A model generated the notes under the pieces. That model did no database searches and was not told where the DNA came from. It was given only the letters and a program-made list of their open reading frames with translations. From assembly GCF_000213975.1 (NCBI RefSeq), contig NZ_GL892076.1, forward strand, positions 2,030,125 to 2,094,124: a stretch of 64,000 nucleotides of DNA, written 5' to 3'. Made by a program: the position numbers and the translations under genes. The first letter of the stretch is position 1. Every line of letters starts with the position of its first letter. Positions 51,396 to 60,223 of the stretch are shown here, one piece after another. The DNA comes from Centipeda periodontii DSM 2778. Its GTDB lineage: Bacteria > Bacillota > Negativicutes > Selenomonadales > Selenomonadaceae.

Positions 51396-52382
51396 TTATT
51401 CCACGGCGGTGAGGAACTCATGCCGCGACTGTTTGAACTCGTCACCGTAGAGAATCCACGCCGTCTCCTGAATACCATACACAATGTCCTGCGAGAGATT
51501 GTAGACATAGCGCGCCCACGGATGACCGATCTGCCGCTCCCGCACGGCGGTCATCTGCGCAAGTGAGGGATCCTCCAGATACTGACGTCCGTAGTTCTCC
51601 TCATTCGTCGCGCCGTCTTCATAGCTTGGGAAAAAGAGATAGTCCGGATTCGCCGCGACGAGCTGCTCCTTCGTCATCTCTTGCCCCATGCGGTTTCCTG
51701 CCGCCGCCTTCGCGTTGATCGAATCCGTATAGCGGCAGAGCTCGTCAAAGGTGCAGCCGGCACCGCCGTAGTTCACCATGATGGAGATGAGTGCAATGCT
51801 CTTATGCTTCTTCTCCTCGGGAACCTTTTCCACCTTGGCGCGAATCTCCGCGAGCTTTTCCTCCATCATGCCGATGAGCTTCTCCCCGCGCTCCACTTCG
51901 CCGACAGCCGCCGCATAGAGTCGGATATTATCGTGAATATCCTCCATGGTCGCAGCAGATTTACAGACGAGAACGGGGACATTCAGCTCGCGGATGGCAT
52001 CGATGTTCTCGCGCGGCATCCACGGTGTCACGACGACGAGATCCGGATGCAGTGCGGCAATCTGTTCGACGGACGGGCTGCGGGGGATGACCGTCGGAAT
52101 CCGATCGCACACCCACGGGATATTCGTATGCTCCCGATCGGCGAGCGATTCATTGATCGCCGCCATGCGCTCCGGCTCCACAAGGCCGAGCATCAGCTCG
52201 TCCGTCCCCGCGCTGACCGTCAGGATGCGCTGCGGCTTGTGTTCAAACGTGACGACCGTGCCCTCCACGTCTGTGATTTGATAGCCGCCCGCCTGTTGCT
52301 CCGAGGAGTTTATGCAGCCGCCGATCAACAGCGCGGCAAAAATCACCGTGAGCGCAGCGAGTGCACGCATATGCCTTCTCAT
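51396..52382 (-). CDS. FecB/BtuF-type substrate-binding lipoprotein 2
   Basis: The 328-residue protein has a lipoprotein signal (LIGGCI, Cys23) and the same fold as lipoproteins 1 and 3, with PQRILTVSAGTDELMLGL, ALHPDLVVVTPW and YVYNLSQDIVYGIQETAWILYGDEF. It differs from the other two in having YNLSQD instead of YNCSQD and MVNYGGAGCTFDELCRYTDSI instead of the GSSFD-ACHYAGVING form, so it may hold a different ligand form. Its ATG overlaps the CobN stop by 4 bp, tying it to the chelatase and to the NifH-like gene 9 bp downstream. Confidence 0.92.
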   Translation of the reverse strand: MRRHMRALAALTVIFAALLIGGCINSSEQQAGGYQITDVEGTVVTFEHKPQRILTVSAGTDELMLGLVEPERMAAINESLADREHTNIPWVCDRIPTVIPRSPSVEQIAALHPDLVVVTPWMPRENIDAIRELNVPVLVCKSAATMEDIHDNIRLYAAAVGEVERGEKLIGMMEEKLAEIRAKVEKVPEEKKHKSIALISIMVNYGGAGCTFDELCRYTDSINAKAAAGNRMGQEMTKEQLVAANPDYLFFPSYEDGATNEENYGRQYLEDPSLAQMTAVRERQIGHPWARYVYNLSQDIVYGIQETAWILYGDEFKQSRHEFLTAVE

Positions 52383-55300
52383 CGTGCGCCCTCCGCCCGT
52401 TCCTCAAGATCGCCCTCGATGGAGAGGTAGAGACTGCGCAGTTCGGCAAGCGTATCCTCGGATGCGTTCCACAGTCCGCGCTGCTGTGCCTCAAGCAGGA
52501 CCTCCGCCATGCGGTGAAGCGCCCACGGGTTGACATCCTCCATCCACTCCTGCATCTCCGCATCCAGTACATATTTGCGCGCGTAGCCTTCGTACATCCA
52601 GTCCTTCATTATAGCACTCGTCGCATCCCACTGGTAGCTGTGCGCGAGATAGTTCGCGAGATCGGATGCGCCTTTATAGCCATGTTTCTTCATGCCCTCG
52701 ATAAACTTCGGATTCATCGCCTCCCCGCGGAAGAGGCGTGCCGCCTCCTCCGCGACGCTGCGCAGAACAATGCGCTGCCGATCGCTCGAATCGCCCGTGT
52801 AGGATCGCGGTGCCTTGCCCGTCAGTGCCCGCACGGTCGCAATCATGCCGCCATGGTAGGCGTTGTAGTCATCGGAGCTGAACATATGCGTCTCGCGCGT
52901 ATCCTCATTCTTGACGGTAACGTCGAGCCCCGCCATGCGCCGCTGAAAAACCTCCGGATCATAGCCGCGCGCCATTCCATCGCCGCCGTATGCCGTCCCC
53001 GAAAAGCGCGTATAAACGGCGGCAAGATCATCCAATGTCTCCCACGCCTTTGACTCAAGCAGAGCAGCAACACCAGCACCATAGACGCCCGGCGGATCGC
53101 CGAAGATACGGACGGAGGCGCGCTCCCACGCATTCTCCCGTGCCTCGCCCTGCTCCTCAAGCCATGCGGTATCTGCGAGAACGTGCTTGCGCACATAGTT
53201 CTCCTCATCGCTCTCATCGAGATCGCGCACCATACGCACCGCCTCGTCCACCCAGTGTACGGCGTTCGGGACGGCATCGCGGAACAGGCCGCTGATGCGC
53301 GCCGTCACATCGATGCGCGGTCGCCGCAGCTCCGCTATCGGGATGACATCGAGTGCACAGACACGCTGTGACGGACGCCGCCATACGGGACGAACGCCCA
53401 TGAGATAGAAGAGCTCTGCGATGCACTGCCCGTGGCTGCGCATATTCGAACCCGCCCAGAAGACAATGCCAACCGCCTCGGGATAGCGCCCCTCATCGCT
53501 GATGTACTGCTCGATGAGTGCGTCGCCCAGCTGTTTTCCGTACTCCCATGCTGCGGGCGTCGGCATGCAGCGCGGATCGAGCCCGTAGAAATTCCGCCCC
53601 GTCGGCAGTACATCGACGCCATTTGTCGTCGGTGCCCCCGCAGGGCTCGGTTCGATATATCTGCCCGTGAGTGCCCGCAGCGTCTCCGTGATCTCTCCCT
53701 CTGTCCGGCGCAGACGCGGCACCATGTCCGTCACAATCTCGTGCAGTGCATGGGCAAATGTGGCACGCTCCTCGGCAGAGGATGCGGCAATAACAGGGAG
53801 CCTCATCGCCCGCTCGACCGCCTCCGGCGCATAGTCATGTGCACCAAGGAAGGAGATCAGCGCACGCATCTCCGTCTCGACCGCATCCAGCTTTCTGCCG
53901 TAGGTCATGCCGTCCGATGTCATACGCTCGCTATGCGTGAGCAGATCCTCATAGTCATAGCCCGCCTGCTCTGCAATAAGACGGATAAGCGACTTCTCCC
54001 CGCCGTGCTCCATGCGAACGAGCGCGCACAAAAAGTCGATGAGCTGTTCCCCCTCCGGCATGCGCCCGAGGATATGCAACCCCGTGCGGATCTGCATATT
54101 CTTGATGTCCGTCACATAGTTGTGAAGCGCTGCAGCATAGTCGTCGAAGTTCGCCCCCTCTTCGATCTCATCCTCGAAGTGACAGGCAGCAGCCTTCTCT
54201 CGGACAAGCATCTGCGCAGCCTCTATATTGTCCGGCTGTGACGCACGAAAATGAACGTATTCATCGAGCGCCTGCTCAAGCTCTGCCAGCTCCTCAAATC
54301 CGCCCGCCATCTCCATCGGTGGCGAGAGATGACTAATCAGGCATGCCGCACCGCGCCGCTTTGCCTGCAACCCCTCCCCGACAATCGTGATCCAGTAGGG
54401 ATAGATGTCCGGCAGGTCGCCGAGCGACACATCTGGGTAGCAGGCATTCGAGAGCCCCGTCCCCTTGCCGGGCAGCCACTCAAGCGAGCCATGCGTCCCG
54501 ACGTGAATCACCGCGTCCGCCTTCCAGATGTCGCGCAGCCAATGATAGTAACCAATGTAGTGATGCGTCGGCGCGGCGTCGGGCGAGTGCAGGAGCTTGC
54601 CGGGATCCTCGCCGAAGCCGCGCGGCGGCTGCACCGTGATAAAGATATTTCCATTCAGCGTGCCCGGAATGAGGAGCGCACCGTCGTAATTGAACACGTC
54701 CCCCGGAGCCTCCCCCCAGTCCCGCACAAGCTGCACACGCACCTTCTCGGGCAGTTCCTTGAAGAATGCTCCGTACTGCGCCGCCGTCAGCTGCCCGTCG
54801 GCAGCCTTTGCCTGTTCCACGCTCATGAAGCGGCGGTCGTTCGTCGCGTGATCCGTCAACAGCTTCATAAACGCCTTGCTGCTCTCAGGAATCTCATCCA
54901 TGACATAGCCGGCGGCACGCATCGCCGTCAGCAGACGGAGCACGCTCTCGGGGGAATCCAGTCCCGCCGCACTGCCGATGTTTGAATTCGTCGGCGGATA
55001 GTTATGGAAAACGATCGCAATCTTTTTCTCCACGTTTGGCTTATGCCGCAGTGCCGCCCACTTCCGCGCCTTACGTGCGATCCGCTCCATGCGCTCATCG
55101 AGCGCCGCATAGCTGATCTCTCCGCTCTCGTCGCGCACCTTCGCTGCGATCGGTACGGCATGGATCACACCGTCAAACTCCGGCATGGCGACGCTCATCG
55201 AAACTTCCATGGGGTCAAGCCCCGCCGGAGATTTCTCCCACTCCTCCTTCGGAGCGAGCACCGTGTACGCCTCGAGGACGGGAACCCCGAGCGCATAGAG

Positions 55301-56062
55301 ATCCTCGATGCGCGTTCCGCCCGCCTTGATGGAGAACTTCATCGTGCTGATGATGACATCGACAAAGGGATGCCCATCCCTGCAAAAATATTTCTCGATC
55401 GCCGCCATCAGCGTCGGCGACTCCACGCGTTCATCGCGGTAGGAATTCGAGAACACAGCGACCGCATTCATCCCCTCCGCCTCGATTGCACGGACGAGTG
55501 CCGCATGATAGGTAAAGTCTCCCGTAATCCATTCCGAGCGGTAGAAAATCACGCCGACCGTCGGACGCCCCTCCGTATAGTGGGACGCGAGATAGCCCGC
55601 AATGTCCTCGGGATCCCCCGCCCAGTTTGGATGGTAGACACCGTTCCACGCAAGCGGCGCGGGCGGCTCTGCTGTGCAGGAAAGCCCCCCGAACTCCCTG
55701 CCGAGCCAGAGAAAAAGATTGCGCATATTCTCCTCGCCGTCATAGCGAAAATATGCCCACGCCGTCCGGATCTGCTCCTCCGAAAAGCCGTACGTCACCT
55801 TGTCATGTTCCGCATTGTCCACGACAATCAGATGCGGAATACGATGCTTCTGTAAGAAGCGCGATGCCTTCTTCAGGAATTCATTGTCGAGACCCGTACC
55901 CATCCAAAGGAAGAGATGAAGATCCGCATCCGCGCGTACCGCATTCCAATCGTCCATGCCGCTGACAGAGCATACGCACACCTCGGGTTTCGCCATATCG
56001 GCGGCGCATCGGCGCGCGAGCACGCGAACACGCAGGATGTTCGTATAGACTGCTATCCTCAT
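52379..56062 (-). CDS. cobN: CobN/BchH-type metal chelatase large subunit
   Basis: The 1227-residue protein is full length for the CobN/BchH/HmuS superfamily. Recognisable blocks are the N-terminal ALGVPVLEAYTVLAPKEEW, the NYPPTNSNIGSAAGLDSPES segment, AVIHVGTHGSLEWLPGKGTGLSN, RPVWRRPSQRVCALDVIP and GVYGAGVAALLESKAWE. CobN inserts cobalt in the aerobic B12 pathway, BchH inserts magnesium, and the related HmuS is linked to haem use in Bacteroidetes. The start at 56062 has AGGAGG 6 bp upstream and overlaps the CbiZ stop by 4 bp. ChlI- and ChlD-like subunits are encoded just upstream in the same operon. An anaerobe with this gene need not use it for de novo B12 synthesis. Confidence 0.94.
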   Translation of the reverse strand: MRIAVYTNILRVRVLARRCAADMAKPEVCVCSVSGMDDWNAVRADADLHLFLWMGTGLDNEFLKKASRFLQKHRIPHLIVVDNAEHDKVTYGFSEEQIRTAWAYFRYDGEENMRNLFLWLGREFGGLSCTAEPPAPLAWNGVYHPNWAGDPEDIAGYLASHYTEGRPTVGVIFYRSEWITGDFTYHAALVRAIEAEGMNAVAVFSNSYRDERVESPTLMAAIEKYFCRDGHPFVDVIISTMKFSIKAGGTRIEDLYALGVPVLEAYTVLAPKEEWEKSPAGLDPMEVSMSVAMPEFDGVIHAVPIAAKVRDESGEISYAALDERMERIARKARKWAALRHKPNVEKKIAIVFHNYPPTNSNIGSAAGLDSPESVLRLLTAMRAAGYVMDEIPESSKAFMKLLTDHATNDRRFMSVEQAKAADGQLTAAQYGAFFKELPEKVRVQLVRDWGEAPGDVFNYDGALLIPGTLNGNIFITVQPPRGFGEDPGKLLHSPDAAPTHHYIGYYHWLRDIWKADAVIHVGTHGSLEWLPGKGTGLSNACYPDVSLGDLPDIYPYWITIVGEGLQAKRRGAACLISHLSPPMEMAGGFEELAELEQALDEYVHFRASQPDNIEAAQMLVREKAAACHFEDEIEEGANFDDYAAALHNYVTDIKNMQIRTGLHILGRMPEGEQLIDFLCALVRMEHGGEKSLIRLIAEQAGYDYEDLLTHSERMTSDGMTYGRKLDAVETEMRALISFLGAHDYAPEAVERAMRLPVIAASSAEERATFAHALHEIVTDMVPRLRRTEGEITETLRALTGRYIEPSPAGAPTTNGVDVLPTGRNFYGLDPRCMPTPAAWEYGKQLGDALIEQYISDEGRYPEAVGIVFWAGSNMRSHGQCIAELFYLMGVRPVWRRPSQRVCALDVIPIAELRRPRIDVTARISGLFRDAVPNAVHWVDEAVRMVRDLDESDEENYVRKHVLADTAWLEEQGEARENAWERASVRIFGDPPGVYGAGVAALLESKAWETLDDLAAVYTRFSGTAYGGDGMARGYDPEVFQRRMAGLDVTVKNEDTRETHMFSSDDYNAYHGGMIATVRALTGKAPRSYTGDSSDRQRIVLRSVAEEAARLFRGEAMNPKFIEGMKKHGYKGASDLANYLAHSYQWDATSAIMKDWMYEGYARKYVLDAEMQEWMEDVNPWALHRMAEVLLEAQQRGLWNASEDTLAELRSLYLSIEGDLEERAEGAR

Positions 56063-57159
56063 ATCGTCCCTCCTGCCGGCAATTTCTCTGCCCTTGCACA
56101 GACCGCGTCCACCAGAAATACTGCCATTGCCTGCATATAGTCCTCCCCCGCCTGCCGCTCCGCAGGCAGCGGAACATCGGCGCAGCGTGCCATCTCCGTG
56201 AGAAAATACGCTCCTGCCGCGTGCGTTTCCTCCTCCGTGAGCAGCCCCCACAGGAACTCGTCATAGATGTGGATATAGCTCACGCCAAGCGCAAAAACTC
56301 CCGAACACGCTCCGATCTCATGGAGAATGTGCAGGAAACGCGGTTTGATAAGGTGCACGTCCTGCATCCGCCTCTCATAGTCACGCCAGAGCGTGTCGCC
56401 TGTAATCCCGAAACGGCGCAGACGGCGCAGGAGGTTATGCTGATGTTCTGGAGTCAGCCCCGACTGCTTTCCCAGCGTCTCCTTGACGGCAGCGATGACC
56501 GCCTGACCGATCAACTCGCCGAGCTTGGAGTGTTTGCCCGCCCCCTCAAAATAGAGCGGCGACTCCGTATTGGCAACGACGATGGTCTGATCGGTGCCCG
56601 AGCCCGTGGCAAGCCCGCAAGAGTATCGGCTCTCCGCCATGAGTTCCTGTAGCGCCGCCGTCTTTGCCTCCGTACACGTAACAAGGGCGCGCGCGAGAAT
56701 CCCCGGCGGCAGATCGGCATCGATCACAAGAATGATGTTGATCGTCCCACATTTCTTTGGTACCGTCTTGTAATAAGATGCCGGGTCGCCAACGCGTCCG
56801 CCGTTCGTCTCCACGCCCCCCGTCACAAGGGCAGTCACCGTGAGTTCCTTGTAGCTGCGCGACTGCACGGAGACATTCTCCATCTGTGCGGCAGTTCCCA
56901 TCCCCGTCGTGCGGTCAGGATCCAGCCCGATCCTCTGCGCGACGATACGCATGCTCTCCACATAGGTGTCCGCAAACGTCTCGCAGGGCATGCCCGCTCC
57001 CTGCGTCATGTCGCGGTTGAACACCGCCGTAAAGTCCTCATGATACCCGCCGTTATACAGCGAGGTACTGAGCACCTTGCGCGGACCGGAAAAGAACAGC
57101 GCGATGCTCTTGTCATAGCGGTAGGCTACGTCTCCCGTTGTCAGTTTGGTCAGTTCCAT
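56059..57159 (-). CDS. cbiZ: adenosylcobinamide amidohydrolase family protein (CbiZ) with long C-terminal extension
   Basis: The 366-residue protein carries the CbiZ signature SCGLATGSGTDQTIV (180-194) and the TALVTGGVETNGGRVGDPASY block (109-129). CbiZ hydrolyses the aminopropanol amide of adenosylcobinamide so that salvaged corrinoids can be remade as the preferred cobamide. Residues after about 200 form an additional helical region, longer than in stand-alone CbiZ, with no motif I recognise. The gene sits between ChlD-like and CobN genes, overlapping CobN by 4 bp. It is the best direct evidence that corrinoids are one substrate of the locus. Confidence 0.88.
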   Translation of the reverse strand: MELTKLTTGDVAYRYDKSIALFFSGPRKVLSTSLYNGGYHEDFTAVFNRDMTQGAGMPCETFADTYVESMRIVAQRIGLDPDRTTGMGTAAQMENVSVQSRSYKELTVTALVTGGVETNGGRVGDPASYYKTVPKKCGTINIILVIDADLPPGILARALVTCTEAKTAALQELMAESRYSCGLATGSGTDQTIVVANTESPLYFEGAGKHSKLGELIGQAVIAAVKETLGKQSGLTPEHQHNLLRRLRRFGITGDTLWRDYERRMQDVHLIKPRFLHILHEIGACSGVFALGVSYIHIYDEFLWGLLTEEETHAAGAYFLTEMARCADVPLPAERQAGEDYMQAMAVFLVDAVCARAEKLPAGGTI

Positions 57160-57182
57160 GCGCTCTCTGTGCCTCCTGCCGC

Positions 57183-59084
57183 TCACGACTGCACCGCACG
57201 GGATGCGCGGACAATCTCCAGTACGCCCTCTGCCGAGAGCCGTTCCAATGTATAATACTGCGCCGCCATCCGACGCGCAAGTTCCGGTGCAACACCGACG
57301 CGCGGAACGGAATGCTCCGTATCGAGAACAAGGGTAAGTGCCGCGGTTTCCGCGATCTCCTCGGCTGCACGCAGGGCACGCTGCACGCCCGCATCTCCCT
57401 CTTTGGTATTTGTGCGTCCGTCTGTGACGAGGACAAGCACCGTCTTCTCGCTGCCCTTGCGCTCCAGTTCACGCAGTGTCCGATGTGCATGGGCAAGCCC
57501 CTCGGCAAGCGGCGTCCGCCCGCCCGTCGGCAGGTCGCGCAATGCTCTTTCCGCCAGCTCCACGCTGCGCGTCATCGGCAGGAGCGTCTCTGCACGATCC
57601 CGCCGAAAGGCAATGAGCCCAACACAGTCACGCTTTTGGTATGCCTCCCGCAGGAGGGCAAGGATGGCCCCCTTCACCGTCCGCATGCGTTCGCGTGCGC
57701 CCATCGACCCACTCGCATCAACGAGGAACAGGATGTGCGCCGCCGACCGCTTCGCACGCACCCAGACGCGCACATCCTCGGGATGGATCACAACCGCCTG
57801 CCCCCCTCTTCGTGTGCGCTGGTGCGGAGCTGCCGCACGCAGTGTAGCGGAGAGCGCAAGATCGAGGCGCGCACCGCGCCGCGGCAGATCCGTACGCAGA
57901 CCACGCCCGTCCGCCGTATGAATCTGAATGATGTCACGCCTGCCGCTCTTCCCGCCCTGCGCCCGCATCGTCATGGAGAGAAGCGAGAGCCGTGCCATAA
58001 CATTTTCGAGCGGAGCGGCGACCCGATCCTCATCCTCCGCACACGGCTCATCCTCCTCCGATGGAGGCGGGTCATCTGCTCCGTCCTGTGGTTCGTTCTC
58101 CTGCGTATGCTCCTGAGGCGCTTGTGCATCTCCATCGTTCTGCGGGGGAGTGGGTTCCTGCAGCTCATTGGGAAGATCATCCTGCTCCGGCGCATTCCCG
58201 TCACTCGGAGGCGGCAGCGGCTGCTGCTCCTCCTGCGGGCGGCTCATCCGATGCACGAGCACGAATACCGCAGCCTCCTCCACATCTTCGGGCATGACGA
58301 ACGATCTGCCCGCCAGTGCCGCAATCGCGCGTGCCGCCTCAATCAGATAGAGCTCCGCACGGTTGCCGACACAGTGCGCACGCGCAGCACAGGCAGCTGC
58401 AAAGCGAAGAATGGCTGACGGTGCCTCCACACGCGGCAGCAAGTCACGTGCGCGGCAGATCATCGTCCCGAATGCCTCCTCCTGTGCGGCGTAGGAGGCA
58501 CGAAATACTGCCGAGTCGCGCTCATAGGCAAGGACACGCGCCACAATCTCCCTGCACTGCGCAGCGTCTTCGATCTCCTCCATCGCTGCAAACATCCCGA
58601 ACGAATCCAGCAGTGCAGAGCGGAGCGTGCCCTCTGCGGGATCCATCGTTCCGACAGGCGTATAGGAAACATCCTCGGTAAACGAAAGCCCGTCCCGCTC
58701 AAGGTGAAAGAAGCCGTCTCCCGCGCATTTCAGCACAGTGGACAGAATGTCCTCCCGCAGGAGATTGACCTCATCCATATAGAGGATGGTATCGTGTGCA
58801 CGATGCAACAGCCCGTGCCGCAGCTGCCGCTCCCCTTTTTGGAGTGCCGTCTCCATATCGATTGTGCCGAAGATCATATCCTCCGAGGCTCCAAGCGGCA
58901 GCTCCATAATTTGTCCTGTCGGTGTAAAGGGTGCAGTTGCACGAACGAGAACAGACTTTGCCGTGCCGCGTGTACCGGAGATCAAAAGCCCGCCTGCACG
59001 CGGATTGACAAGTGCAATCGAAAGCGCGCGCCGTGCATGCTCCTGTCCGACAATGGCAGTCAACGGATAACGCGGGATATTCAA
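57183..59084 (-). CDS. ChlD/BchD-type chelatase subunit (AAA+ plus VWA)
   Basis: The 633-residue protein has an N-terminal AAA+ module with Walker A GTRGTAKS (37-44) and Walker B TILYMDE (99-105). An acidic Pro/Glu/Asp/Gln-rich linker (about 283-353) follows, then a C-terminal von Willebrand A domain with MIDAS DASGS (456-460). This is the plan of magnesium chelatase ChlD and cobaltochelatase CobT-like partners, which couple ATP hydrolysis to metal handling by BchH/CobN. No ATG fits; the likely start is TTG at 59084, 7 bp after GGAGG. It lies 22 bp after the ChlI-like gene. Confidence 0.93.
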   Translation of the reverse strand: MNIPRYPLTAIVGQEHARRALSIALVNPRAGGLLISGTRGTAKSVLVRATAPFTPTGQIMELPLGASEDMIFGTIDMETALQKGERQLRHGLLHRAHDTILYMDEVNLLREDILSTVLKCAGDGFFHLERDGLSFTEDVSYTPVGTMDPAEGTLRSALLDSFGMFAAMEEIEDAAQCREIVARVLAYERDSAVFRASYAAQEEAFGTMICRARDLLPRVEAPSAILRFAAACAARAHCVGNRAELYLIEAARAIAALAGRSFVMPEDVEEAAVFVLVHRMSRPQEEQQPLPPPSDGNAPEQDDLPNELQEPTPPQNDGDAQAPQEHTQENEPQDGADDPPPSEEDEPCAEDEDRVAAPLENVMARLSLLSMTMRAQGGKSGRRDIIQIHTADGRGLRTDLPRRGARLDLALSATLRAAAPHQRTRRGGQAVVIHPEDVRVWVRAKRSAAHILFLVDASGSMGARERMRTVKGAILALLREAYQKRDCVGLIAFRRDRAETLLPMTRSVELAERALRDLPTGGRTPLAEGLAHAHRTLRELERKGSEKTVLVLVTDGRTNTKEGDAGVQRALRAAEEIAETAALTLVLDTEHSVPRVGVAPELARRMAAQYYTLERLSAEGVLEIVRASRAVQS

Positions 59085-59106
59085 AATCTTTCCTCCGAAA
59101 AAAGTT

Positions 59107-60138
59107 TTATGCGCTTTCTCCCAAGATCGCATCCACCGCAGTCCAGTCGACCGCGCCCTCCTCGAACGGGCGGCGGCGCATGCGATGTGCGAGGACGAGC
59201 CGGCTGACACGCTGCAGATCCTCTGCCGTCACCGCCATGCGTCCTGCAAGCGCTGCATGAGCAATGCCTGCCTTGATCAGCGTAATATCCGCACGATGTC
59301 CATCGACACCGAGAGTCAGCGAGATCTGAGCAGCATAGCCGAGAATTTCATCCGGCACCTCTACATGGGGAACACGTGCACGCGCCTCAAGAATCTGCGT
59401 GCGCAGGTGATCCTGCTCTGCCGCATACATTTCCGCAAAGCCATCGGGATCACGTTCGTAGGCGATGCGGCGGCGGATAACCTCGACGCGCGTCTCTGCC
59501 TCGCGTTCCCCCGCGACAGTCACGGAAAGCGCAAAACGATCGAGAAGCTGCGGACGGATGTCCCCCTCCTCCGGATTCATCGTCCCGACGAGAACAAAAC
59601 GCGCCGGATGCGCATAAGAGATCCCCTCGCGCTCGACGGTATTGACCCCCATCGCCGCAGAGTCGAGCAGAATATCGACAATGTGATCCTCCAGCAGGTT
59701 GATCTCATCCACGTAGAGAATATTGCGGTTCGCCGCTGCTAAGATACCCGGCTCGAACTCCTTGCGCCCATGCTGGATCGCTGCCTCCATGTCGAGCGTT
59801 CCAACCACGCGGTCCTCCGTCGCACTAACGGGCAGTTCCACCACGCGCATCGGAATTTCCTCTGCCGTGAGCTCTTCTCCGAATCCCCGCCTTGCACGGC
59901 AGGCATCACAGTACAGATCCGGCAGCGACGGGTCACAGTGACAGGCACAGCCGGTCACCGCCCGCAAATCCGGCAGGAGTGCTGCAGCCGCTCGGACGGC
60001 GGTAGACTTCGCCGTCCCCTTCTCCCCCTTGATCAGCACACCTCCGAGTGACGGCATCACAATACTGAGGAGAAGCGCCGTCTTCATCTCCTCCTGCCCA
60101 ACAATAGCGGAAAAGGGGTACGTCACCCTCTTTTTCAT
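59107..60138 (-). CDS. ChlI/BchI-type AAA+ chelatase subunit with cysteine insert
   Basis: The 343-residue protein matches magnesium chelatase subunit I: Walker [10 protein letters not shown] (38-46), Walker [12 protein letters not shown], sensor 1 [22 protein letters not shown] and Arg-rich sensor 2 near the end. Residues 64-80 carry a cluster CACHCDP...CDAC with five cysteines (64, 66, 68, 77, 80), which could bind zinc or an Fe-S cluster. Known BchI enzymes have a partial version of this insert. It is the first of the chelatase genes in transcription order. Confidence 0.93.
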   Translation of the reverse strand: MKKRVTYPFSAIVGQEEMKTALLLSIVMPSLGGVLIKGEKGTAKSTAVRAAAALLPDLRAVTGCACHCDPSLPDLYCDACRARRGFGEELTAEEIPMRVVELPVSATEDRVVGTLDMEAAIQHGRKEFEPGILAAANRNILYVDEINLLEDHIVDILLDSAAMGVNTVEREGISYAHPARFVLVGTMNPEEGDIRPQLLDRFALSVTVAGEREAETRVEVIRRRIAYERDPDGFAEMYAAEQDHLRTQILEARARVPHVEVPDEILGYAAQISLTLGVDGHRADITLIKAGIAHAALAGRMAVTAEDLQRVSRLVLAHRMRRRPFEEGAVDWTAVDAILGESA

Positions 60139-60168
60139 TCCTATTTCCTTTCATGAGGAAGGAAAGCG

Positions 60169-60195
60169 CTATGGCAGTCAAATCGCCATAGCTCT
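60169..60195 (-). other. intercistronic hairpin before the chelatase genes
   Basis: GCTATGGC and GCCATAGC arms lie in the 85-bp gap between receptor 3 and the ChlI-like gene. There is no T run. It may lower expression of the cytoplasmic genes relative to the receptor or mark an mRNA processing point. Confidence 0.45.
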
Positions 60196-60223
60196 CCCTT
60201 GCTTCCTCTGCACAAAATATCGG

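Noticed and set aside
60169-60195. An operon-ending terminator between receptor 3 and the chelatase genes
   Set aside because: The hairpin has no T run and the downstream genes have no promoter of their own in the gap, so transcription probably continues.
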